DNA of 64,000 bases, taken from Lytechinus pictus. Its lineage: Eukaryota > Echinodermata > Echinoidea > Temnopleuroida > Toxopneustidae. How positions within the stretch are numbered: position 1 is the stretch's first letter; each line of letters begins with the position of its first letter. The translations under genes were made by a program, and so were the position numbers. Positions 34,635 to 45,100 of the stretch are shown here, piece after piece. The notes below the pieces were generated by a model, which was given only the letters and a program-made list of their open reading frames with translations, was not told where the DNA came from and ran no database searches. The stretch lies in the NCBI RefSeq assembly GCF_037042905.1, contig NC_087254.1, positions 21,105,103-21,169,102 of the forward strand. Direction: 5' to 3'.

Positions 34635-35142
34635 TCGTCAACAGACGGCTGGCAGCCGTCTGTTTCGAGGAGTTTTTCTTTTTACATTGTTTTTTAAATT
34701 TCTCCTCGTACACAGTCACAGACGGCTCACGATCATGCAGCCGCCATTAGGGGTTTAACAATGCAAAATCCCCTTGACGGGGCTCATCGATTTTCGTCTT
34801 TATTTCATATTATGAAATTATATAATATAAATAAGAACTGGACCAAAATAAAGCCAGGTTATTATTCCATTTTGGCCTGAAATGCACCAAAATAGGAAAA
34901 AATTAAACTTAAAAAAATAAAACTAAAATTAAAAAAGGAAAAAAACAACAAAAACAGTGACTTACATGGAGTACTTCAGCTGTCGCGCAACTCCCACTTC
35001 CCTGGTTTATACAAACTTAATACATAGTATGGCCATTGGCATTGAGTCCCTGTACAGATCGAGTTAGAACTTCGGTCTCTGTATAAATTGGTGAGTGGAT
35101 CGAGCCAACGGAGTTCAGCGGAACAACCAATATAACAGAGAC
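34635..35142. repeat. Dispersed repeat (host of a hAT insertion), left part
   Basis: GCTGGCAGCCGTCTGTTTC near the left, and GGTGAGTGG...GAGTTCAGCGGAACAACCAA at about 35090-35130, match the shorter copy at 40750-40900. The middle (34705-35075) has no counterpart there and may be a further insertion. The repeat continues after the hAT element at 36007. Confidence 0.6.
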
Positions 35143-36006
35143 CAGTGGCGTAACAGGCGGGGGGGGGGGGGGGGGGGCCCTGGCGGATTTCACCGGGAAA
35201 ATAAAAAAAAACAGGGAAAAGAAAAAAAGGGAGGGAGAAGGAAAGGGGGAGGAAAGGAGGAAAAGGAAAGGGAAAAGAAAACGAAGATTTTTTTTTTTTA
35301 TGGAAAAGGAAAAAAAGCGGGAAAAGGTGCGAAAGAAGAACATTTGACAAAGAACAAATCATTCCAAAATAGGCTTATGTGATGCAATAGCATGATGGGA
35401 AATAAATTAAAAGATGACAAAATGGCAAACAATAGCGGGAAACGAAGGTACATTGTAGAATGGAATAAGTCAAAAGCTAGATAAGAAAAAGAAAAGGGAC
35501 AAGAAAAAGAAAAACGATAACATGACCGGGCTGCCAAGGATTGAAAATAAAGAGCGAGAAGAAAGATGGACTGCACACAACATTGTGCTATACATGTAAG
35601 CTTGCTAAATTTTATGCAAATAAGCTACCGGGGCTTTGCAGTACCCGCAGTAGGGGCTCTTCATCTATAACCATCAAATGGCTCTATAACGCCCCCGTTC
35701 AATGACGTTCAATCACTGGCATACAGGCGCGGGGGGGGGGGGGGGGGTCTTGGTTCCACACCCAAGAGGAAATAAAATAAATTTTAGGAGACAACGTATA
35801 ATGAAATGAATGGAAACAATGAAATGTGTTATTTGCTGAATATAATGGAAAAATCTATCACATAATTAGAATTTAATTTCAATAGGCAATTTTTTTTTCC
35901 AGCTCGCTTTGCACGCTGGCGACTTAACAAATTCAATTCACTTTACTCGCATCCGGGAAAAATTTGGCTCTTGCCCCCCTGGCCCGCGACCCCTGTTACG
36001 CCGCTG
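35143..36006. mobile_element. hAT-like element with exact 8-bp target duplication
   Basis: Ends CAGTGGCGTAACAGG and CCTGTTACGCCGCTG are inverted repeats with one mismatch. ACAGAGAC flanks both sides (35135-35142 and 36007-36014). The 8-bp duplication with CAGNGGCG ends is typical of hAT. The 864-bp interior holds long poly-G runs and a 69-base all-purine tract (35213-35281), with no transposase. The related repeat at 40750-40900 shows the site without the insertion. Confidence 0.85.
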
Positions 36007-36295
36007 ACAGAGACCAAAGCCTTTGGTCCAAGTTGTCACATGCGGTATACATCATCAGGTCTAGCCTAGGTCTAACGTTACATGTAAAGCCAGGCGTGAC
36101 TACATTTGTCAGATCATGCCAAGAGGACGCGCACTACGTATTGTCTATTGATCAATAGGATTGCGCGTTTCATTGCGACTTTAACTTTTAAGTCATACAG
36201 TTAAATCTTTGTGAAACACCCCCCCCCCCCCCCCCCCCGCGGATTTAAAAAAAAGTTCAAATGGAAATTTGATCTTTTTTTAAATTCAATTTTTA

Positions 36296-36420
36296 CGTCA
36301 ACTTAGGCCATGTATTTGGCAAAGACAAAGTGTGACTGAGTATTAAAACAATCAGCATAGAGATCGAAGCAAGAATATAACTTTTCCCTGTGTGGCTGAA
36401 ATTCAGGTGATTAATGCATT
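36296..36420. repeat. Dispersed repeat, copy 3, upstream of MED7
   Basis: GAGATCGAAGCAAGAATATA and TGTGGCTGAAATTCAGGT match the right part of the copy in Rac intron 1 (20785-20835). A poly-C run (36219-36238) precedes it. Confidence 0.5.
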
Positions 36421-36688
36421 TTTTTTTGGAGAGAAAAGCTTTGCAAAAATTGATCTCAAATGAGTTTGCTAAAAATAGGCATTTGAATTGGGCTGGCTAT
36501 GAAAGTATTATTTTTACCAATTTACCATGCCAAATACATTAATCATGTACCGGCAACAGAAATTGAAAGGAAATAAGATGGAAGAAATTAATCAAATAAG
36601 ATTTAAAACATTTCCACACTATAAGATAATTGGCACTTTCTTGATAATATTGTTAACTTATTTTCCCTCTTATTTTTCTGCAGACAAC

Positions 36689-37393
36689 ATGAATGAACCA
36701 CAGGGAGTAAGCTCTCTCCCTCTCCCTCCAATGATGTATATTGCTAACTACACTGATGAGCGAGTACTCAACAAGACCACGCCTAAACCTCCTCTACCCG
36801 TACAAGAAGCATATGGAATGTTTGGAGCCACATTCGTTTCCAATGATGATATCATTCGTCCTCTCGAGTCGCAGGGTTTGAAGCGTCTTCATCCGCAGCG
36901 GTTCGACCACAAGAAGGAGCTAAAGAAAATCAACCATTCCATTCTTGTGAACTTCCTCGACCTCATAGACACACTTATCGTCTGTCCGAACGGGCCAAGG
37001 AGAGAGGAAAAGTTGGACGATATGAATCTCCTCTTCATTCACATGCATCATTTGATCAATGAATTTCGTCCACACCAAGCCAGGGAAACGCTGCGTGTCA
37101 TGATGGAGGTGCAGAAACGACAGAGACTTGATACGGCAGAACGTTTCCAAAAACACTTGGAGAAGGTGACGGAGATTCTTCAGGGGTGTTTTATGTCGTT
37201 ACCTGACAATGTTGAGAACATTGATAGCAAAGTTGCTGTTAAGATAGAACCAGAGGCAGCTGAGATGATGGCCAGGGTAAAAGGAGATGATGTTGTTGTC
37301 AAGAGAGAAGTTGAAGATAAGGTTGATAAAGAAAAGAATGAAGGATCTCGCTACAAGGATAAACTCATGTGTGATCTTATTGATGCACTCTGA
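36689..37393 (+). CDS. MED7: Mediator of RNA polymerase II transcription subunit 7, complete single coding exon
   Basis: MED7 is a middle-module subunit of Mediator, the nuclear complex that links activators to RNA polymerase II; it pairs with MED21 and MED31. The protein has 234 residues (human 233) and starts [15 protein letters not shown], like human MGEPQQVSALPPPPM. The first third is the proline-rich strand that binds MED31. Highly conserved blocks follow: [19 protein letters not shown], then [20 protein letters not shown] in the long helical hairpin. The acidic, lysine-rich tail is more variable but has two SUMO-type motifs (VKIE with K185, VKRE with K205). The frame is open from 36527, but an acceptor (TTTTTCTGCAG ending 36683) five bases before ATG 36689 and the homology set the start; upstream codons are intronic. 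AATAAA at 38466-38471 is a possible poly(A) signal. Confidence 0.97.
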   Translation: MNEPQGVSSLPLPPMMYIANYTDERVLNKTTPKPPLPVQEAYGMFGATFVSNDDIIRPLESQGLKRLHPQRFDHKKELKKINHSILVNFLDLIDTLIVCPNGPRREEKLDDMNLLFIHMHHLINEFRPHQARETLRVMMEVQKRQRLDTAERFQKHLEKVTEILQGCFMSLPDNVENIDSKVAVKIEPEAAEMMARVKGDDVVVKREVEDKVDKEKNEGSRYKDKLMCDLIDAL

Positions 37394-40027
37394 ATATAGA
37401 CATATTTTTTGTTGGACAAAGATACATATTTGAATATTTTGTTTTGTACAGTGCATAATAGGAGTGCATAATATTTATGCTGTTTCAAAGGGCATTGCTT
37501 TGACTCCAGTAGTGCTTTCAGATGCTTGGGCATATTCAAGTTTTCTAGTTCACATTTTCTGGGTCAACTCCAGCACTCCCAGCAGGATGTGAATGCTTTT
37601 TATTTTGCTGAAAGAATCAGCACAGTGGCTTGGATTTGAACCCATGTCCCTCTGATTGAAGGTCAAGGGTCAGAAACCATACTATATCATGACACTATTT
37701 TAGGGATATCTTGACTGATCAAATAATGCAATTTCCACTGGATGGTTACATGTATATTCACATGTATTGTTTATTCACCTGACAGTTTCAAATGCTGTCA
37801 GTGCAACATTTAATTTTGCTATGATGTAGTCTACAGGTCTACATGCTGTGTTGTGACTCCTGAATTTAAAGCTAAAAGAAAGTAGTTGCAGCAAACAATT
37901 ATTCCCTGAGAAAGTCTTTTAAATCAAGGTTAGTTGTCAAGATATTATCATACATCTCGATCTGTTACGTTATATGTAAACTTATCTTTGTAAAATCGTG
38001 AAATCTTAGCTCAAAATCGATAATTCTGATGATCACTAACATAGAAAAGCATAAGTCGGACAGTGTATTAATATTGCTTCAAAAAATAACAGACATTTTG
38101 ATGGAATTCCATGCTTATTTTGCTCATTTCTCAGCAATTATGCATTTTCTCCAGAGCTATTTGGCACATATTTATTTATACATACAAACCGTTTGGTGGT
38201 AATTTAATTGGATTCTGTTTTTGAGATCGTTACCACAACTAGTATTCATCTTAAAAGTGTTAGTGTGAAAGAATACTTTCCCTTTACACATACCCTTAAG
38301 ACTCTGGCCTCACTGGCCTTGAATACAAAAATTAGGCAAATAGATTTAGAAAGGATTTTTATGTGCACAGAAGTTATTATGAGGACGTTTGCAAAGATAT
38401 AGATTTACAGGCCTTGTTCAGTGAGAAAACATGTGTGCAAAGGGCAAAATACAATTTACTCCTGAAATAAAAAGGAAAAAGTAACGTAAAACTTGTCTGT
38501 AGTGACCACCCAAGGGAAACAAAAAATGTGACCTTTATAGACAAGTAAGAATACAGAATTCTGTAAGTAAATACTTTCATCTGAATGTATATTATTACTG
38601 ATACTTTTGGAGGAGTTTATTCACATTCTGTTGATTACATTTTTGGTAGACCTTATACCGGTAATGCTTTTCTCTCAGGCAAAATTTCTCTTACCCCTGT
38701 ACTGTAGGTAAGGCTAATGGCAAGTTAGCCCCGCTGGGTTAAGCTTAGCCCACTTTCTTTTCTCTCAGGATTTTTGCAAAGTGGGTTAACCTACCTATAT
38801 AGTATAGGATTATTTGGCCCTGCAAAATAGCAGGGTAAGACAAGCAGTTAAGTATGTGAAATCCAGGGTTAAGAGTCACTGTTAGAAAAAAAAACATACA
38901 GAGTCGGTGCTGATATCCAACCAGAGGTAAGCGCTCATGAGTGGCTACCGCTCATGGGTGGATCCAGGATTTTTTCGAAAGGGAGGCACATTTTCCTGAG
39001 GAAAAAAAAAAGGGGGTTTTAACCAAAATGAAGAATGAAGGGGATTTCGTCCACAAAAAAATTTGACAAGCCAAAAAAAAAGGTCTTCACTTTCAGATTG
39101 GTGGTTGGTTTACTTTTATGCCGGCCCTTGCCGGGGCAACACAGGTATGTCGTTAATAATAGATGCATGTATGTGGGAGGGGGCACGATGAGAGATGATG
39201 ATTTTTCTTGCCAATTGAATACATGTATTTGGGGTAGTATACTACAGTATGTTCATCTGAAGATTTATTATTCTGAAAATTAAAACGGTTCAATATTCTG
39301 AATGTTAGTCAATCTGAAAATTAAACATGGTTTGTTAAAGTCTGAAGGTCCATTAATCAGTAAATTATTAAAATTAGCCTTTTCAAGTTGTAAATCAAAA
39401 TGATCGGTAAATATTCTGAAAAAATGAAGTAATGTTTGCATAACTTAAATGTAGTACTGGCACTATCAAACCATTGGAATAACAAACCTTATCTTAAATT
39501 GTTGGAAACAAACTATCAGAATAACAAACCCAACCGTGTTATCATTTTTTTTTAATAAATAAAAAAGAACATAGGGATAATGCCGCAAAAGATTGACATT
39601 AATTAACCCTTTTTCATTTTTTGACTAATGAATATCTTGGTATATGCAAATTGTGTGTTTCAGAATAACAAATGTTTATAATAACAAACTTTTAGAATAA
39701 CAAGCATATACGGAGTAAAGCCCTCCTTGATATCACATTGTCTCAACTCTTGTTTCAACTATATGTACTTGTACATGTGGAAAATGATAATGTATGAATA
39801 AATTTCACCATTTTGATAAAAAAAAATCTAACCCTCCTTATGTCTCAATTTCTATGTTTAGCCCTTTTTTTTAAGTTAGTGGTTAATTGTTAATATGTAC
39901 TCTATATTTCCTCTGGTTTTAGTTGTAAAACAATGCTACATTGACAACTTTTAGCATTAATAAAGACTTACAACTATGTTATCTATGTCATTATTGTAAC
40001 TACATGTACCATGGAAAGTTGGAAACC
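37394..40027. other. MED7 3' flank, no coding exon seen
   Basis: AT-rich DNA, probably with the MED7 3' UTR at its start. It includes a decayed member of the pseudo-palindromic CCCCGTACTA family at about 38660-38880 (CTTAGCCCACTTTC, TTATTTGGCCCTGCAAAA). A GGTGGATCCAGGATTTTT fragment lies near 38958, and a degenerate foldback array of TTATTCTGAA / TCAGAATAAC at 39235-39720. Confidence 0.45.
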
Positions 40028-40031
40028 TTAA

Positions 40032-40616
40032 AGGAGAATGAAACATTTGGAACAAGATAGCTTGTGTGAAAACAGAAAAATCAAAGAAACAGATCAACGA
40101 AAGTTTGAGAAATATCAGACAAATAATGAGAAAGTTATGAGCATTCGAATATTGCGATCACTAATGCTATGGAGATCCTCCCATTGGCAATGCGACAAAG
40201 ATGTGTGATGTCACTTGTGAACAACTCTCCCCATTACTTTAGTATATATTTCACTTAAACTACCTCTTTTATCACATCTATCAGTAGATCATGTGTTCTT
40301 TCTATAGGAGAGCAAGTAATACAGATTTTTAAAGAATAAGTCATGGATGAAGAGTTTATTTCACCATAAGAAAAAGCAAAAAGATACATTTTGGGGGTAT
40401 TTTATAGTCCATCAAAGGGAAAGTTGTTCAATTGTGACATCACACATCCTTGTCGCATTGCCAATTGGAGGATCTCCATAGCATTAGTGATTGCAATATT
40501 CAAATGCTCATAACTTTCTCATTATTTGTCTGATTTTTCTCAAACTTTCGTTGATCTGTTTCTCTGATTTTTCTGTTTTCACACAAGCCAACTTGTTCCA
40601 AAGGTTTCATTCTCCT
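40032..40616. repeat. TTAA-flanked foldback element (AGGAGAATGAAAC family), copy 2
   Basis: TTAA at 40028-40031 and 40617-40620; ends AGGAGAATGAAAC and GTTTCATTCTCCT. The interior parallels the copy at 22241-22822, including GGAGATCCTCCCATTGGC and its complement. Confidence 0.8.
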
Positions 40617-40747
40617 TTAATTGTGATTGGCTGCTCGGCCCTATTACCATGGTAGTTAAAATAATGGCCAAATGACCACTGTTGTATGTCTCGATGAAAT
40701 GGGTCCTAGTGTAGGTAGGTACAACTCCAAAACACTACCATGGTGCT

Positions 40748-40905
40748 ATGTAGACAGCTGGCAGCCGACTGTTTCAACGAGTTTTTAAACATAAAAAAAA
40801 AAAGTATTTCTCCTCTGTAATTGGTGAGTGGAGCCAACAGAGTTCAGCGGAACAACCAACATAACAAGAGACCAAAGCTTTTGGTCTAGGTGCTATGCAG
40901 ATTCC
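40748..40905. repeat. Dispersed repeat copy showing the empty hAT site
   Basis: GGTGAGTGGAGCCAAC, GAGTTCAGCGGAACAACCAA and ATAACAAGAGACCAAAGC match both sides of the hAT insertion at 35143-36006 joined directly, with a single AGAGAC-type target sequence. Confidence 0.75.
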
Positions 40906-40976
40906 TGGCTGGTGTAGCATAAAGCTTTCCCCAAGAGCTTTCATATAGTTGCACATCACTGGAGGCCCTTTCTTAA

Positions 40977-41517
40977 AGGGGAACTCCACGCTGAAATATA
41001 ATATGATTTGAATAGATAAAGAAATATCAGACAAAACACTGAAAATTTCATCAAAATCGGACAAGGTATAACAGAGTTCTGACATTCTAGACATTTGCAC
41101 TATTTCAGAGAAACTGTTTTGTGCATGTCTTCATGAATATTCAATGAGCAAACTGATGATGTCATATCCTAACTTGTTCTTTTGCATTTTATTACATGAA
41201 ATTGGTTATTCAAAATATTTGTCCTCAAGAACTTTAAAAATTGGATTGACGGCTGATTTAGTGCATTAGATATTCATTGCTGCAACTTATTTTATTATAA
41301 TATAAGGGGGACATATCATACACATATTACACACATTGTATGAAATTATGAAAATGTCACATCTTTAACCCACCTTTTGAATATTCATGACAATGTGCAT
41401 ATAACTAATTTCACAAACTATTACTGAACTTTAAAATTCAATACTTTCATTATTTGTGATCAGAATTTGATGAATTTTTTGCAAATTTCTCAGTGAATAA
41501 CTCTTATTTAATCCGAT
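40977..41517. repeat. TTAA-flanked foldback element (AGGGGAACTCCACGC)
   Basis: TTAA at 40973-40976, then AGGGGAACTCCACGCTG. The interior carries TTCATCAAAATCGGACAAGG and, far right, decayed inverted blocks (CTGAACTTTAAAATTCAAT, TTTGATGAA). The right end is not clear. Related in layout to 53040-53624. Confidence 0.6.
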
Positions 41518-42118
41518 GTTTAGATTAAATGTTTCTTTTTGTTATTACAAAGTTTCCCACGATATGGTAAGTAAATTCACTCCTGCAATGTTGAAATGAG
41601 AAAATCAAAGGTACATGTATCTCATTTTGATACAAGAAAGGGTCACAAGACATAAACTTGTGTATCACCATCATCATCCTCCTCATCATCTTTCGATACC
41701 CCCCTCCAATGTTGGGATCAATTGACTTTTGAGCAAATCTGCATGGGCGCCATCTACAGTTAATGATACGATATCTTTTTTTTCTTCTTATTACAACTTT
41801 AGCACACACCCACACGCATACACACGTTGAGTCAATTCATCGGCATTTTCGCATCATCTAGTAGCTTTGCTTTTCGGCCCCCGATGATTTCCCACGAAAA
41901 CACAGTCGAGTGCCCGCTTTGATCGCATATCGACGTTCATTGCGCTTGCATGCTAGTACAGTTCATTCATTCACAGGCGGGTCGACTTTCGTTGACTCGA
42001 CTCGAACTTGAAGCTACTCCAACTAAGCAACAGATAGGAACTACTATTTCTTCTCAAATAGGATCCATGGATATTATTCGACATTTGTCTCTTTGCAGTA
42101 TTATTTGATTGAGTGATC
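41518..42118. other. Upstream region of TTYH; possible promoter and 5' UTR intron
   Basis: About 41820-42060 is richer in CG dinucleotides than its surroundings and may hold the promoter. A splice acceptor (GTCTCTTTGCAG) ends at 42098, 20 bases before the first coding ATG. No first exon could be fixed. A short upstream ATG at 42067 is out of frame and closes at a TGA before the start. Confidence 0.35.
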
Positions 42119-45100
42119 ATGTGGCAATTAATAGAACATTCATATTTGCAAAGCTACTCAGTTTTTTGGCTGGCAGAGTTTTTCCACAGCTGGCCGCACA
42201 TCTCGTACAACGGACTCAAGAAACAAGACTCCACATTTGATCCTTCAAATAAGAAATATGTTGAGGTACAGTATGATTATAAACTTTCAAGCATGATTGA
42301 TATGAGTAAAATGAAAACCTCTGCTTATCTTAACTAAAGTTCAAGTTTTTCATGTTTGACACTGACACTCAGTAGAGCAGGGAAGTCTCAGTCAATCAAA
42401 GTCAAACATTTGTCTAGTTTGAAATTGAATGATTGATGGATGATTGAATTTTGAAAGGTAACTAGTCTAGAAAAAAGTAGAATCTAGATCTATAAAGTAT
42501 AATGGTGGGCCCCAAGTCTGTGCACCTAACAGTTTGAGTTACGATTTAACATGAATTTCTTCTTATCTCACAAAATCTTTCAATTAATAATATTCCTTAT
42601 TAATATTATATTATTAAGAGTAAGTGTACCAAATTTTTCATTAAAAATGAAAGAAAATATAGGATTTCCTTGAAAAAACCTTGGGCAGTCATTTTCAGAT
42701 TGAAAAAAAATGGCACCCCATGTCTGCGTACTCATTCACTTTGCACACGATTCAGGGATTTTGATGAGAAGAAAGGCTGTATTTTGAGGCCGTCACATGA
42801 AATGCCCTAAATTCATTATTTTTCCACCATTTTAAGTCGGATTTTTTTATGAACATCTGTCTATGTATTGCATGTGTAAAACTCGTGCTCGTTGCGTACC
42901 GGTATCTTTTACTAGAATCGCGCAGATTCGCGTGTGCGCAGACAAGGGGGACTGCGCAGACTTGGGGGAACTTGCCATATATAAAAACATCAAATCTGCT
43001 AGAAAATCAGAGTGAAATTGACAAACACAAAATCCGTTAATGAAAAAAATGCAGGTGAAATGAAACTGGGTTAAGTAATTAATACGGTCAGTCTGCATGT
43101 ATTAGGCCTTTTACTTTAGTAGTTTAGTTTTTAAGAGTTTAGGTGAATGTCTTATATTTCACCTCTGAGTCGGTCTGACTCTGTTAGTCTAGACATCTAT
43201 TTACTTAAGAGTATGGTATGGTCCATACTCTAATAGTTATGGCTACCTTTCAACAAGAGACAATGAAATTGGAAGAAAACACAAGATACAAAAAGTTGGT
43301 AAAATCAAGTTTTCTGTTTTTAAAATTTTTGTGTTTTTGTGAGTTTTGTGGTATCTTGTTTGCTCCTTTGATTGTGCAAAAACACATTTATTTTGCAGTT
43401 TTGAGAAGTCTGTGTGGTATGATCTTGATTGTGATTGTGATTGCTTTGATCATGCATACTTTTTTCGGTTAGCATTTATTTTGAGACTTTATAAAGTGAG
43501 TAAAAAATAATAACCCACCACCTCCAAGTTTATAGCTATCAACGGTTAAACCCAAACTTGGTACAATTTAAAGAAATGATCCCATGACTCTGAGCAACTG
43601 AGCATCAAAAGATTTGAGTGAATAGCCTTGTGTATTGACTCACAAAGGAAGGTGAGTGCACTCCTTTCAGTCTTGGGTCTATTGTGTACACCTGTATAAG
43701 CAGGAATTCAAATAAACCATACAACTGAGGAAGTGTATTCAGAGGAGATAATGTACAGTTAGATAATACAGCTTTATAGAGTTGAAATTGAATAGAATGA
43801 ACTGTACTTGAATGTCATCAGTGCCAACCAGGAAGATATAGGACTAATTGTATTTTGGGAATTCCCAATTTTAAATAATAAGTACAAGGCTGTTCAGGTG
43901 GGGGTTCCTCATTGGAGTAAAATTCTCTGATGCATGGATTAAAATGCCATATATACATGTATTTATCTTTAGCATGCCCATACCAAGACGTACAGTAGGC
44001 TGTTTTGGTAGGAGGAAAGGTCAGAGTAGTGCCGTCTGGACAGAGGTGTGCTCCGACCTACTGTACCTCCAAGATAATCCTGGTCAGAGGAATATCAGAG
44101 TAAACTCTGTACAGGCAGGCCAGGCACTACTCCGAACTTTCCTCCGACTGGGCTTTGTCCGACGGTTTTCAATTCAATTCAATTAAAAAATGGTTTAATA
44201 TTAACATGCCTCGCAGCCAAAGGCTGAATAACATAACAACCAAAATAGCCTACATGTATGTATGTCTAGGTCGTGATAAGGTATATAGATCTTTGGAATT
44301 TTCATCCAGAATAGAATGTTACTCTGACGAGGAATAGGAACCCTTTTCTGAACATGGACCTACAACAATGGTCTGAAGTCTGAACAAGGCTAATGTCATA
44401 AAAGGATGCTATCTGATATAGGATACGGTTACACCCACTTTCCTACTGGAATGGAGGTCATTGTTTCCAACTTTACATGTTTAGTGAAATAGAGAGAGGG
44501 TGGGGTAATTATGGCCAGTTGCCAATCTAGCCCTTGAAATTCCCTTGAAAATAAGAATGGTTAAGAATATCTTGTGATTGCCCATATAGTACAAACTGTA
44601 AAAATTTACCAAACCCAACCACCACCAAAAGATGAAAAACAAATTCTGAACAAGTATAGCACAGCAGGTTAATTAAGTTGAACAAACAGACAAAATAAAA
44701 TGACACCAAGCAAGAACTACATGTACATGTAGATAGTAAGTTTTTATTATAAATGCACATTATTTGCAAATAATGTTCATGAATGTTTATAATATCACAG
44801 TGCACATTTCTAATTGATGTTTATTGTCAGGACCACTCTCTGCAAGTAAATTCATGAATTGCAGAGGATTCTTGCGAGATCAGCTACCGGTGCTTGGTAT
44901 TTTAGGTAGACCTATGGAGGGGAAAAAGTGATGAAAAATCTAAATAAAAAATGATGCAATATTGATAAAATAAATTCTGAATTATTTCTTAACAGAGTCT
45001 GATCTTCTGGGCTGCCATACCAATTCTATGGCTTCTCCTGACGTTGGTTGTTTCACTGTTCTTCAGCTGTTGCTTATGCTGTAAGAGACGACGGTCAGTT

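Noticed and set aside
36527..36688. N-terminal extension of MED7 open in frame
   Set aside because: MED7 proteins start at the MNEPQ-like position; a strong splice acceptor lies between, and the extension matches no MED7.
43218..43472. 84-codon hydrophobic frame in TTYH intron 1
   Set aside because: The base composition alone explains the hydrophobic residues; no homology recognised.
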